Assembly (NCBI GenBank): GCA_002770955.1
Contig: PCUH01000318.1
Location: forward strand, 9,341 to 25,199
Source: Flavobacteriales bacterium CG18_big_fil_WC_8_21_14_2_50_32_9
GTDB lineage: Bacteria; Bacteroidota; Bacteroidia; Flavobacteriales_E; Vicingaceae
Direction: 5' to 3'
Length of the DNA stretch: 15,859 nt
Position 1 is the stretch's first letter. Each line of letters begins with the position of its first letter. Below the pieces are notes generated by a model. The model saw only the letters and a program-made list of their open reading frames with translations. It made no database searches and had not been told where the DNA came from. This document shows positions 1-8,411 of this stretch, one piece after another. Made by a program: the position numbers and the translations under genes.

Positions 1-1419
1 AACTAAGGTAATAACAAAACTTCCATTTTTTGAGCTTGGTGTGTAGTTAAATTCTTCTTGAGTTCTGTTATTGGTAACAATAATAAATGCGTCTTTTATA
101 GCTTCAGTAGTTCCTTCTGCTACAATTTTAGATTTTATAATAGTTTGTCGAGCATCTAATTCATTAAAACTAACTTTATAGATATCCAATTCACCTTTGC
201 TGTCTTTTCGGTATGCAGAAATGTAAGCGTGTCTTTTATCTTCGGTAAAAGAAATACATAAATTGTCTTCAGCTGTGTTAAGAGGGTAACCAATATTTTC
301 AGCTAAACTCCATTCGTTGGTTTCTGGATTCCAATTTGATTTAAAGTAATCATATCCTCCCATACTATTGTGTCCTTTTGATGAAAAATAGAGTGTAGAA
401 CCATCATAAAATAAATTTGGAAAATCTTCATCAAAAGGTGTATTTATGTTTTTCCCTAAGTTTTGAGGCTCAGCCCAATCACCAGTGGGGAGTTTTCTTG
501 TCATGTAAATATCTTTCCCTCCTAAACCATCATCTCTTTTACTTGCAAAAAACAAGGTGTTTCCATCAGCCGAAATAGTTGCAGCACTTTCAAACCCTTT
601 TGAGTTGACGTGGTCACCCATTTTTTCAATTTTTTTCGGTTTTCCTTTCACAATGTTTGAAGTGTAAATATTTCCAAATTCCTTAATAAGATCAATATAT
701 ACAAATAATAACTCTCCATCATAAGAAAGACCAACAGCTTGCTCGTCATAAGGAGAATTAACCATCATTCCAGCTCCTTTTGCTTTCGCAAATTCGCCAT
801 TTTCTACTGTAGAATAAAATACATCGGAAGAATAATATCCATCAAATTCTCTTGTTCCACCAACAACACCTTTTCTTCTGGATGTGAAATAAATTCTTGA
901 TTCATCGGGTGTGATAAACGGATAATAGTCAGGAAATTCAGTATTTATAGCATCTCCAGCATTTTCAAAACTAACATCAATGGGGCTTTTTGAAAGTTTT
1001 ATTGCATTTTCTATCATTTCAATTTCTCTAACTGCTTCATCTTGTTTTGTTCCTATACCTGAAGTTTTGTATTTTTTCATCGTTACTAATGCATTATCCA
1101 ATTTCATATTCACATGATAGGCTTTAGCAAGATAGAAGTCAACATCAGGATCTGATTTTCTTTCTGAGGCAATTTCGAGATGTTTGATGGCTTTTGATTT
1201 ATCACTATTAATGTGTAAAATACAATAACCTGCTTTAAAAGGATAGTCAGGATTTTTGGGATCTTTTTCTATAAGTTTTTCATAAACACTAAGAGCATCA
1301 ATGAAATTATGATGTTTAAAATGTTCTTCTGCGTCAGCAGGATCAACTCTTTGTGCAAAAAGTTGAAAGGATGCCAAAAGAATGATAATAAAAAGTAATA
1401 TGTTTCTCAACTTGTTCAA
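1..1419 (-). CDS. TPR / PD40 beta-propeller envelope protein, 3' end cut by the window edge
   Basis: 473 codons are visible, open to position 1, so the C-terminus is missing. The chosen start is TTG at 1419-1417. It gives a typical signal peptide (NKLRNILLFIIILLASFQLFAQ), and an in-frame TAG lies upstream at 1464-1462 with no ATG between. A TPR-like helical region fills about residues 25-145. PD40 blades follow at roughly 170-190 (ESRIYFTSRRKGVVGG), 275-300 (SADGNTLFFASKRDDGLGGKD) and 335-360 (GSTLYFSSKGHNSMGGYDYF). A beta-sandwich, carboxypeptidase-regulatory-like domain starts near residue 430 and is cut off. The order matches the two complete paralogues upstream, so an OmpA-like C-terminus probably lies beyond the edge. 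This architecture is shared with the T9SS protein PorE of Porphyromonas; a specific T9SS role is only inference. A 325-bp gap separates it from the paralogue upstream, so it may have its own promoter. Confidence 0.85.
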   Translation of the reverse strand, partial: MNKLRNILLFIIILLASFQLFAQRVDPADAEEHFKHHNFIDALSVYEKLIEKDPKNPDYPFKAGYCILHINSDKSKAIKHLEIASERKSDPDVDFYLAKAYHVNMKLDNALVTMKKYKTSGIGTKQDEAVREIEMIENAIKLSKSPIDVSFENAGDAINTEFPDYYPFITPDESRIYFTSRRKGVVGGTREFDGYYSSDVFYSTVENGEFAKAKGAGMMVNSPYDEQAVGLSYDGELLFVYIDLIKEFGNIYTSNIVKGKPKKIEKMGDHVNSKGFESAATISADGNTLFFASKRDDGLGGKDIYMTRKLPTGDWAEPQNLGKNINTPFDEDFPNLFYDGSTLYFSSKGHNSMGGYDYFKSNWNPETNEWSLAENIGYPLNTAEDNLCISFTEDKRHAYISAYRKDSKGELDIYKVSFNELDARQTIIKSKIVAEGTTEAIKDAFIIVTNNRTQEEFNYTPSSKNGSFVITLV

Positions 1420-1441
1420 GTATTTTTTCGCTCTAAAATTA

Positions 1442-1474
1442 CAAAATTGATACCAAAAAATCTAATATACTCAA
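1442..1474 (-). promoter_or_regulatory. Candidate Bacteroidota promoter for the partial envelope gene
   Basis: Read on the minus strand, TTTG (1474-1471) is followed 21 bp later by CAATTTTG (1449-1442), one mismatch from the TAnnTTTG -7 consensus. The predicted transcription start would lie about 17 nt before the TTG start at 1419. The match is imperfect and the region is AT-rich, so chance is a real alternative. Confidence 0.3.
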
Positions 1475-1686
1475 ACTTTCCATGTTTTATGAGGAAAAGA
1501 TGATTAGTTTGAGTAATGCTCGAAATCAATTCATATATACTAAAACTTTGCAGGTTTTCGGAAGAAAACGTGCTTAGTTACAGTTATACTCGCAACCAAA
1601 GTATAAAAATTATCCGAAAAGCTATTTGGTTGCGGTATAGCTATTCCAATTGGTTTCTAAAATATATTTGGTTTCGGCATACTTAT
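1465..1686. repeat. Degenerate 70-bp tandem repeat with inverted partial copies and hairpins
   Basis: Two 70-bp units (1465-1534 and 1535-1604) align without gaps at about 52 of 70 identical positions, both starting ATATACT. Unit 1 folds through ACTCAAACT (1469-1477) and AGTTTGAGT (1506-1514). Unit 2 contains GTTTTC-GGAA-GAAAAC. The end of unit 2, CGCAACCAAA (1591-1600), is matched by the perfect inverse TTTGGTTGCG at 1625-1634. A weaker inverse copy (TTTGGTTTCGGCATAC) lies near 1667-1682. This array accounts for most of the 325-bp gap between two envelope genes. It could be a decayed foldback element or structured mRNA between paralogues. The 63-codon open frame across it on the plus strand looks spurious. 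Confidence 0.6.
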
Positions 1687-1744
1687 AATTTAGTTGTTTT
1701 TAAATAGACTAAATGGTTTAAGTTAGTTTGATCAAAGAAGAACA

Positions 1745-3877
1745 TTATCTAATTTTTATTATCACATATTGATAAGGCTCATACTTCTTTTCATTTTCAC
1801 TATCGCCAATATAAGCAGGTCCTTGAACTAAACTTTTAGTATCATTAATGATAATTTTATCTTTGGAAATTCCTTTTTCTATTAGTGCATTAATAAAAGT
1901 TTTTTCTGCTTCATTTAATCGATTTTTAGATAAACTTTGATTGCTGTCATACGTTGTAGTTGGAACTTTTGATGAACTTGATTCGATATCCACATATACC
2001 TTTCCTTTTTCAGCTACTTGATTTATTGCTTTATTGATTAAATCAATGTAAGTTGGATTTGAAGTACTGATTTCCTTAGCATTATAATTAAACATTTCTT
2101 TGTAAGAAGCAATATATGCTCCTAATACATTATTTTTATTCTCATCTACACCATTGGTGTTATCATTCAAATCATCAGTGATAACAGCAATCACTTTTTC
2201 TATTTTAAGTGTGTCATACTTATTTAAGTTAAGTGCATCGCTGGTTATATGCATAATTTGAAGGTGATGGGTTGAACTTTCTTGTTTGCTCATAACTATG
2301 GTTAAATCTGCAGTAGATGATTGTTGAGGAAGTGAAAAGCGTACATTTTGAGCCTCATAGTTGCTAGCTTCAATAGTAATGGTGTGATTTCCTTCAAAGG
2401 TTGAAGATAAATTAAATTTACCATCAGAAGAAGGAGTACTTGCGACAACATTATCAGGTGCAACTGTTTTTAATGTAATGGTTGAATTATTTATTTGTTT
2501 GCTGTTTTCATCTACCACAATACCATTAATGTTATGTAAAATTTCTTTTAACTCTTCTTTAGGTTTAGGAGGGGCAATACTATAAATATCCATACTTCCC
2601 ACACCTCCATCTCGTGATGAGGAGAAAAAACCATTTTTTTCTTCTATATCAATAATTAAGAAGACATCATCAGCAGGAGAATTAATGGGTATTCCCATAT
2701 TAATAGGTTTAGACCATTCACCATTAACTAGCTTACTTTTAAAAACATCATAACCACCAATTCCTTCATGACCTTTAGAGGAAAAATAAAGTGTTTTTCC
2801 ATCATCAGATAAAAAGGGTGATTCTTCGTCATATTTAGTATTGATTTTATCTCCTAGATTGATTGCTTCACTCCATTTTCCTTCTGTATTTAATGAAGAT
2901 TGATAAATATCTTTGCCTCCTTGTCCATCTTTTCTTTCAGTCACAAACAGTAATGTTTTTCCATCAGGAGAAATGCTTACACTAGGAATATTATACTTAC
3001 TTGAATTAACGGTTTTATCTAATAATTCTAATGCTGTCCATGTATTATTTTCAAAATTAGATTGCCATATTTTGTCTGATTTGTAGGTATATAGCCTTTT
3101 CCCATCGGATGAATAGATAATACCAGCATCGTGTTTTTTTGTATTAAAATCTTTGGGTAAGTGTTTGGCTAATTCATTTTCATCTGAAACTAACTCCCAT
3201 GTATTGCCTGATTTTTTTGCCACATAAATATCTTCATAGGGAAGTAAATCAGCAGCTAATTTTGAATTTTTTGAATTCTTTCTTCGAGAAGTAAATAGTA
3301 GTACTTGCTTGTCTTCTCTGTAAACAGGGGCATATTCGCCATATTCGGAATTAATATTAATACCCAGGTTGGTTACTTCTATACTTTTGTTTTTTGAAAT
3401 TAAAAACTTTTTTCCAGCTTCCGTTTTATCAATAAAGTAGTCTGTTTCTTTGGCTAAATTTCTTCCAGCAAGTGTATTTTGTTTAATACTAGGTTTGAAT
3501 TTGTAAAACGCTTCCTTTGATTTTTCAAAATCACTATTTAAATGATAGGCTCTTGCTAAATAGTAATATAATTCAGGAATTGTATCTTCTTTTGAGTGTT
3601 CAAGAGCAGCTTCAAAATAAGGAATTGATTTTGCTCTTTCTTTGTTTGATAAATAAAAACTCAATCCTGCTTCGAAATTATACTCATCGCTTGTAGAATT
3701 AAGGGTTACTAATTTTTGATATTTTTCTTGGGCAGCATTATACTTTTCATTATCCAATAAACGTCTCGCTTGTTTCAAAGTTTTTTTTTCTTCGGAAGTC
3801 GCTTTTTGACTATATGCGTTTATTGTTATGAAAACAAGAACAATAGAAAAAAATGGTATGAATTTTTTATTTAGCAA
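1745..3877 (-). CDS. TPR / PD40 / OmpA-like envelope protein (710 aa)
   Basis: The start is TTG at 3877-3875: it directly precedes a signal peptide (LNKKFIPFFSIVLVFITINA, with YSQ after it) and a TAA stop lies four codons upstream. A TPR-like region spans about residues 25-150. PD40 blades are clear at 302-325 (SPDGKTLLFVTERKDGQGGKD) and 357-382 (DDGKTLYFSSKGHEGIGGYD). A beta-sandwich regulatory-type domain covers about 447-530. The C-terminal 120 residues are OmpA-like but divergent: the usual GHTD stretch reads DIESSSSKVP, while N..LS..R is kept at 645-653. The likely location is periplasmic or outer-membrane-associated, with possible peptidoglycan contact. It sits 29 bp behind the 760-aa paralogue, so the two probably form an operon. 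PorE-like architecture is seen; the exact function is unknown. Confidence 0.88.
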   Translation of the reverse strand: MLNKKFIPFFSIVLVFITINAYSQKATSEEKKTLKQARRLLDNEKYNAAQEKYQKLVTLNSTSDEYNFEAGLSFYLSNKERAKSIPYFEAALEHSKEDTIPELYYYLARAYHLNSDFEKSKEAFYKFKPSIKQNTLAGRNLAKETDYFIDKTEAGKKFLISKNKSIEVTNLGININSEYGEYAPVYREDKQVLLFTSRRKNSKNSKLAADLLPYEDIYVAKKSGNTWELVSDENELAKHLPKDFNTKKHDAGIIYSSDGKRLYTYKSDKIWQSNFENNTWTALELLDKTVNSSKYNIPSVSISPDGKTLLFVTERKDGQGGKDIYQSSLNTEGKWSEAINLGDKINTKYDEESPFLSDDGKTLYFSSKGHEGIGGYDVFKSKLVNGEWSKPINMGIPINSPADDVFLIIDIEEKNGFFSSSRDGGVGSMDIYSIAPPKPKEELKEILHNINGIVVDENSKQINNSTITLKTVAPDNVVASTPSSDGKFNLSSTFEGNHTITIEASNYEAQNVRFSLPQQSSTADLTIVMSKQESSTHHLQIMHITSDALNLNKYDTLKIEKVIAVITDDLNDNTNGVDENKNNVLGAYIASYKEMFNYNAKEISTSNPTYIDLINKAINQVAEKGKVYVDIESSSSKVPTTTYDSNQSLSKNRLNEAEKTFINALIEKGISKDKIIINDTKSLVQGPAYIGDSENEKKYEPYQYVIIKIR

Positions 3878-3906
3878 GTTTTTTATTTAATTGATAAAAC
3901 TAAATT

Positions 3907-6189
3907 TTATTTGATTTTAATAATCACAAATTGATAATCCTCATAGATTTTTTTATTTTCAAAATCACCATTGTAATCAGGTCCTTTAACACCAGTTGAA
4001 ACTTCATTTATAACTATATTATCTTTTGAAATTCCTTTTTGTATTAATGAATTAATAACAATTTCTTGTGTGTCAATTGCTCTTTTATATGCTAATTTAG
4101 CATTTGAACCATACGTTTTTGTAGGCACTTTAGATGCACTTGATTCAATATCAATTACAACTTTTCCATTTGCTTTTACCTGATTTACGGCTTTGTTTAT
4201 CATATCCACATATTTAGCATCAGAAGTATTTACTTTAGAAATATTGTAGTTAAAAAACTCTTGATATGAGGCAGTAGCATCAGTAATTACTGTAGGAATT
4301 GGCTTGTTAGAATCCTCTTGTTTTTTTAGTTGAGTAATCTGTTTTTTTAGATTGTCAACTTCAGTTTGCAAGTCTTTTAATTTAGCATTGTTTGTATTAT
4401 CTTTTGTATCAACAACTACTTCCTTAGGCTTAGTAGCAAGTTCTTTTTCAAGATTTTTAATTTTATTCTTCAACTCTTTTATCTCATCTTTCAATATCTT
4501 AACTTCATCACCTTTTGTGTCTTTGATATCCTTAGGATCTTTCACATCTTTTGGGTCTTTTATATCTTTTGGATCAACTTCGCCAAAAACTACATCTTGT
4601 AAATCTATACCTCTATTAATTTCATTATAAACAGACGCTGGTGGAATATAAATATCTTCCTCTTTAGTAAAGCCAGCAGCACTATATTCAATATGATAAT
4701 CTCCTCCAGGATAAAGAATGATACTGAATTTTCCATCTTTTTTTCTAGGAGCATATTTTCCAACTAAATTTCCTGTTTCATTATCGGTAACAATAATTAT
4801 GGCATCATCAGGAGTTTCATCCACACCAATTACTTTGATATGTCCTGTTAATAAGGTTAGGGATTTTTCAGCGGCATCAAGTAATGTAATCACATAAATA
4901 TCTTTTTCGCCAAGCCCCTCACTTTTAAAAGAGGAATAATAGGCTCTTTTTCCATCGGTAGAAGTTACAAAAAATACATCATCATCGGTAGAGTTTACAG
5001 GATATCCCATGTTTACAGGAGTACCCCAGCTTCCATTTTCATCTAATTCTGAATAAAAAATATCGAACCCTCCTATACTTGTGTGTCCTTTTGAACTAAA
5101 ATAGATGGTTTTTCCATCGGGATGAAGAAAAACACCATCTTCATCATAAGAAGTGTTTAACACATTTCCTATATTCTGAGCAAGACCCCAATCGCCTGTT
5201 GGAAGTTTTTTGCAATAATAAATGTCTTGACCTCCGAATCCATCTTTTTTTCTATCGCTAACAAAGTATAACGTATTTCCATCTGGAGAAATATGAGCAT
5301 GAGTTTCCTTCGCTGTTGTGTTAATGTCAGAACCTAATTTAACCAATTGTCCCCATAGTTCGTCTTGATTTTTTGTTGTTGTGTAAATATTACCATCTCC
5401 TTCGTCATCCTTATAAACAAAAAGTGTTTGTCCATCTGCAGAAATATTTACAGTAGCTAAATGTCCATCAGTATTTATTGTTAATAATTCAGGTTCAGAC
5501 CAAGTTCCATCGTAATTGTTCGACATATATATATCTTCGAAATGTTTCCCATCAGATTCGTCTTTGATGTAATAGTTCGAACTGTCTTTTCTCACTCTTC
5601 TTGAGGTAAAATAAATAGATGATTCGTCCAATGAAATAACAGGACTATAATCACCATAAATTGAATTTATAGGGTTTCCTATATTGGTTACAATTATATT
5701 CACAGGGTTTGCAACGGCAGCCTTTCCATTTAGGGATTGTTGAATATGGTGTTCTACTTCATTAAAAAGATAATGTTTTTTTGATATTTTTTCTTTGAAT
5801 GTGTTGTAATTCATTATAGCAGCATCAAACTCATAATTCAAATGATAGGCTCTACCTAAGTAAAACAAGGCATTGATTGGAGCATTTTTTTCGGAGTGAG
5901 AAAAAGGATCGTAATTAGCAGTTGTATTTTGAGATGCTTTTATCAAAAAAGGCAACGATTTAGCTTTTTCATTAGCTGAATTGATGTAACAAACACCTAT
6001 TTTATAATTTACATTAAAATTATCGGGTTCACTAATGATAAGTTCTAGCCATATTGGAAGGGCAATGTCATAAGAATTTTCCTCCATCAAAGTGTTTGCT
6101 TCAAAGAATTTTTGTCTAAAATTATCTTGTGCAGTAACACCTAAAGAGGTTACTATTATAATTGTTAAAAGGAATACAATTTTCTTCAT
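3907..6189 (-). CDS. TPR / PD40 / coiled-coil / OmpA-like envelope protein (760 aa)
   Basis: It starts at ATG 6189 with a signal peptide ending near residue 20 (LGVTAQ). A TPR-like region spans about 22-150. PD40 blades include 301-324 (SPDGNTLYFVSDRKKDGFGG) and 356-380 (HPDGKTIYFSSKGHTSIGG). A regulatory-type beta domain covers 447-530. Unlike its paralogue, it then carries three DPKD[IV]K hexapeptides (539-556) and a charged heptad-rich coiled coil (about 560-625). The C-terminal OmpA-like domain (about 640-760) is divergent in the same way: DIESSASKVP replaces GHTD, while a Lys-Arg-Ala follows the Asn/Leu motif near 697-704. The coiled coil suggests oligomerisation or a spacer across the periplasm (inference). 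It is the first gene of a probable two-gene operon, behind the promoter at 6226-6256. Confidence 0.9.
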   Translation of the reverse strand: MKKIVFLLTIIIVTSLGVTAQDNFRQKFFEANTLMEENSYDIALPIWLELIISEPDNFNVNYKIGVCYINSANEKAKSLPFLIKASQNTTANYDPFSHSEKNAPINALFYLGRAYHLNYEFDAAIMNYNTFKEKISKKHYLFNEVEHHIQQSLNGKAAVANPVNIIVTNIGNPINSIYGDYSPVISLDESSIYFTSRRVRKDSSNYYIKDESDGKHFEDIYMSNNYDGTWSEPELLTINTDGHLATVNISADGQTLFVYKDDEGDGNIYTTTKNQDELWGQLVKLGSDINTTAKETHAHISPDGNTLYFVSDRKKDGFGGQDIYYCKKLPTGDWGLAQNIGNVLNTSYDEDGVFLHPDGKTIYFSSKGHTSIGGFDIFYSELDENGSWGTPVNMGYPVNSTDDDVFFVTSTDGKRAYYSSFKSEGLGEKDIYVITLLDAAEKSLTLLTGHIKVIGVDETPDDAIIIVTDNETGNLVGKYAPRKKDGKFSIILYPGGDYHIEYSAAGFTKEEDIYIPPASVYNEINRGIDLQDVVFGEVDPKDIKDPKDVKDPKDIKDTKGDEVKILKDEIKELKNKIKNLEKELATKPKEVVVDTKDNTNNAKLKDLQTEVDNLKKQITQLKKQEDSNKPIPTVITDATASYQEFFNYNISKVNTSDAKYVDMINKAVNQVKANGKVVIDIESSASKVPTKTYGSNAKLAYKRAIDTQEIVINSLIQKGISKDNIVINEVSTGVKGPDYNGDFENKKIYEDYQFVIIKIK
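4522..4575 (-). repeat. Three 18-bp in-frame repeats encoding DPKD[IV]K
   Basis: Residues 539-556 of the 760-aa envelope protein are three hexapeptides DPKDIK, DPKDVK, DPKDIK, encoded by near-identical 18-bp units. A fourth partial unit (DTKGDE) follows. This is a low-complexity linker between the beta domain and the coiled coil and is a likely site of length variation. Confidence 0.85.
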
Positions 6190-6225
6190 AGGTTTTCTAT
6201 CTTTAAATTAAATCTTGACAAGATG

Positions 6226-6256
6226 CAAATATATTTCATTTGCATTAACAATCAAA
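6226..6256 (-). promoter_or_regulatory. Strong Bacteroidota-type promoter with overlapping inverted repeat
   Basis: On the minus strand, TTTG (6256-6253) is followed after exactly 19 bp by TATATTTG (6233-6226). Both elements match the TTTG / TAnnTTTG consensus of Bacteroidota housekeeping promoters. Transcription would begin near 6220, giving a leader of about 30 nt before the ATG at 6189. The -7 element sits in an 8-bp inverted repeat, ATGCAAAT (6223-6230) and ATTTGCAT (6238-6245), which could be an operator. Confidence 0.7.
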
Positions 6257-6301
6257 ATAATAAAGCGTTTAAATTATTGATTATAATTAATTTATTAAAG
6301 T

Positions 6302-7648
6302 TTAAAATTCTCTATTTATATCAAACTGCTCCAAATAATCAGCAACTCTTCTAACAAACATCCCTCCCAAAGCACCATCAACAACCCTATGGTCATAGGC
6401 ATGTGATAAAAACATTTTATGTCTAATAGCTATAACATCTCCTGTTGGAGTTTCTATTACTGCTGGTTTTTTTTGTATTGCTCCAACTGCCATTATAGCC
6501 ACTTGTGGTTGATTGATAATTGGTGTTCCCATAACATTTCCAAATGAACCTACATTGGTAATGGTGTAGGTGCCTCCAGAAATATCATCTGGTGCAAGTT
6601 TGTTATTTCTTGCTCTGTTTGCTAAATCATTTACTGCTTTTGTCAATCCAACTAAGTTTAATCTGTCTGCATCTTTTATCACGGGAACAATTAAGTTTCC
6701 TGAAGGAAGAGCAGTTGCCATTCCAATATTGATGTGTTTCCTTTTAATGATGTTGTCGCCATCAACACTGATGTTTACCATTGGAAAATCTTTAATAGCT
6801 TTTACTATTGCTTCAATGAAAATTGGCGTGAATGTAATTTTTTCGTTTTCTTTCTTTTCAAATTCATTTTTCACTTTGTTTCTCCATAGCACAATATTAG
6901 TTACATCAGCTTCAACATAAGAAGTTACATGTGGTGAAGTATGTTTTGACTCCACCATGTGATGAGCAATAATTTTTCTCATTCTATCCATTTCTTCAAT
7001 CTCATCACCTTCCATTAGTGTAACTGCTTTTCGTTGCATTGGTGCAGATGTTTTTTCTTGAATGGATATAACTTGATTTGGAGTTCCATTAGCTTGTTGA
7101 ACTACAGAACCATTTGTTGTGGCTTTATTTCCTTTCGTAGGAATATAATTTAATATATCTGTTTTTGTTACTCTTCCCTCATTACCAGAACCTTTAATTT
7201 GTTCTAATTCCGCTACAGAAATCCCTTCTTTTTCAGCAATACTTCTCACTAATGGAGAGAAAAATTTACCTGAAGCAGATGTTTTTGCTATTTTTTCAAT
7301 AACAGAAGTTGATGTCGATTCAGTTAAAACGGGAGTTGGAGCTGATTGATTAACAACAACTTCTTTTGGTTTCTTTGTTGGTATTGATGCTGATGTAGCA
7401 GTTTCACCAGCACTTCCAATAATTGCAATGGCTTGTCCTACTTGCACAACATCGCCTTCATTAAATAGCTTTTTGATTAACACTCCTTCACTGGTTGAAG
7501 GAACTTCTGAATCTACTTTATCTGTTGCAATTTCTACCACTGCTTCATCTAATTCAATGGCATCGCCTTCTTGTTTTAACCAGTTTGTTATTGTCGCTTC
7601 GGCAACACTTTCGCCCATTTTAGGCATTATCAATTCAATTTGAGCCAT
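6302..7648 (-). CDS. 2-oxo acid dehydrogenase complex E2 component (dihydrolipoamide acyltransferase, 448 aa)
   Basis: This is the acyl-transferring core subunit of a cytoplasmic 2-oxo acid dehydrogenase complex, passing an acyl group from lipoate to CoA. One lipoyl domain (1-80) has the lipoylated lysine in ATDKVDSE (Lys44). A linker with alternating Ala/Pro/Thr stretches follows. The E3/E1-binding domain spans 129-167 (SPLVRSIAEKEGISVAELEQ, then GSGNEGRVTKTDI). The catalytic domain spans about 220-448 and contains the active-site motif DHRVVDG (His420, Asp424). Length and the single lipoyl domain fit the branched-chain/generic E2 seen in Bacteroidota. Pyruvate, branched-chain and 2-oxoglutarate substrates cannot be separated with confidence, because no E1 or E3 gene is adjacent. 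It is probably monocistronic. The start is ATG at 7648. Confidence 0.95.
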   Translation of the reverse strand: MAQIELIMPKMGESVAEATITNWLKQEGDAIELDEAVVEIATDKVDSEVPSTSEGVLIKKLFNEGDVVQVGQAIAIIGSAGETATSASIPTKKPKEVVVNQSAPTPVLTESTSTSVIEKIAKTSASGKFFSPLVRSIAEKEGISVAELEQIKGSGNEGRVTKTDILNYIPTKGNKATTNGSVVQQANGTPNQVISIQEKTSAPMQRKAVTLMEGDEIEEMDRMRKIIAHHMVESKHTSPHVTSYVEADVTNIVLWRNKVKNEFEKKENEKITFTPIFIEAIVKAIKDFPMVNISVDGDNIIKRKHINIGMATALPSGNLIVPVIKDADRLNLVGLTKAVNDLANRARNNKLAPDDISGGTYTITNVGSFGNVMGTPIINQPQVAIMAVGAIQKKPAVIETPTGDVIAIRHKMFLSHAYDHRVVDGALGGMFVRRVADYLEQFDINREF

Positions 7649-7689
7649 TTTTATTACTGTAGTTTAATTTTCAAATTTTTATTAAGCTA

Positions 7690-7697
7690 CAAATGTA
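7690..7697 (-). promoter_or_regulatory. -7 element candidate for the E2 gene
   Basis: TACATTTG on the minus strand matches TAnnTTTG exactly and would place transcription start near 7684, about 36 nt before the E2 start codon. No clear TTTG is seen at the -33 spacing, so support is partial. Confidence 0.4.
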
Positions 7698-7790
7698 GCG
7701 TAAAAATTCTATTTTTTATAGCTAATTTTTAAGTATTTTAGCACTATATAAACTTATGATTTGAGAATATTGAAATGTAATAAATGTAAT

Positions 7791-8411
7791 ATGAAATTTT
7801 ACTTAGTATTTCTTTTCCTTTTTGTATCATTGGTTTCTCAAGCCCAAAATAATAATAAAATTCAATGGAAAGAGGTTAGTTGTGCTGAAAAATGGTGGGC
7901 AATAAAGCATCCTTTTGTAGTGAAAAAAGCTAAAAAAATATCCACTGAAACAAGAAAAATTGTTGAGGATGTTAAAAAAGAAAATTTATTAAAAGGGAAT
8001 GGGTATAATATGCAGATAGATGCGTTTAGACATACGTATTGGATGGCTCGGCTAACTCAAGAATTAGGAGGGCGAAGAGCTAAAAGTTTAGGAAAAGCAC
8101 ACGAAAAAGGAAATTATCAATTGTATAAAAAAAGAAAAAATGAGGCGGTTATTTCTCCTGATAAAATAAGCTCTGAAATGGATTTTTTTAATAATGATGT
8201 GGGGATTGAAATTGGAAAAAAATCTTCTAATTTTGAGTTGAAAGAGCTTATTATTGAAGTTGTTTTATCTGGAAAATGTAAAATTATTCTTTTAGATGAA
8301 AACCAGAATTTTTTGGATTGTGAAGGATTAATTATTCCAAAAGAAGAATTAATTGGGAAATGGAAAAATAGAAAATGTTTAGTAAATTCTAACTATACTC
8401 AACACATATAG
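7791..8411 (+). CDS. Secreted DUF6973-like protein (206 aa)
   Basis: The chosen start is ATG at 7791, which puts a signal peptide at the N-terminus (MKFYLVFLFLFVSLVSQAQ). An in-frame TTG ten codons upstream (7761) would add a charged, Cys-containing prefix and is less likely. The core has DAFRHTYWMARLTQELG (77-93), KAHEKGN (102-108) and SEMDFFNNDVGIEIG (128-142). This His/Glu/Asp/Asn pattern resembles the DUF6973 family, whose biochemical role I do not know. The polar conserved residues could form an active or metal site (inference). The C-terminal part (143-206) is basic and not recognised. The last three codons (CAA CAC ATA) and the TAG stop lie inside the left terminal repeat of a foldback element, so the original C-terminus may have been replaced. 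Confidence 0.8.
   Translation: MKFYLVFLFLFVSLVSQAQNNNKIQWKEVSCAEKWWAIKHPFVVKKAKKISTETRKIVEDVKKENLLKGNGYNMQIDAFRHTYWMARLTQELGGRRAKSLGKAHEKGNYQLYKKRKNEAVISPDKISSEMDFFNNDVGIEIGKKSSNFELKELIIEVVLSGKCKIILLDENQNFLDCEGLIIPKEELIGKWKNRKCLVNSNYTQHI

Noticed and set aside
1516..1707. 63-codon plus-strand frame in the hairpin cluster
   Set aside because: It is made wholly of the degenerate repeat units, with low-complexity Tyr/Ile/Trp-rich translation and no signal, domain or promoter.
4352..4630. 92-codon frame antisense to the 760-aa envelope gene
   Set aside because: Its Ser/Phe-rich translation is the reverse reading of the 18-bp repeats and coiled-coil codons.
6570..6920. 116-codon frame antisense to the E2 gene
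   Set aside because: The minus-strand E2 catalytic domain is fully conserved here; the antisense frame has no recognisable features.
7428..7643. 71-codon frame antisense to the E2 lipoyl domain
   Set aside because: It is a shadow of the well-supported lipoyl domain coding sequence.
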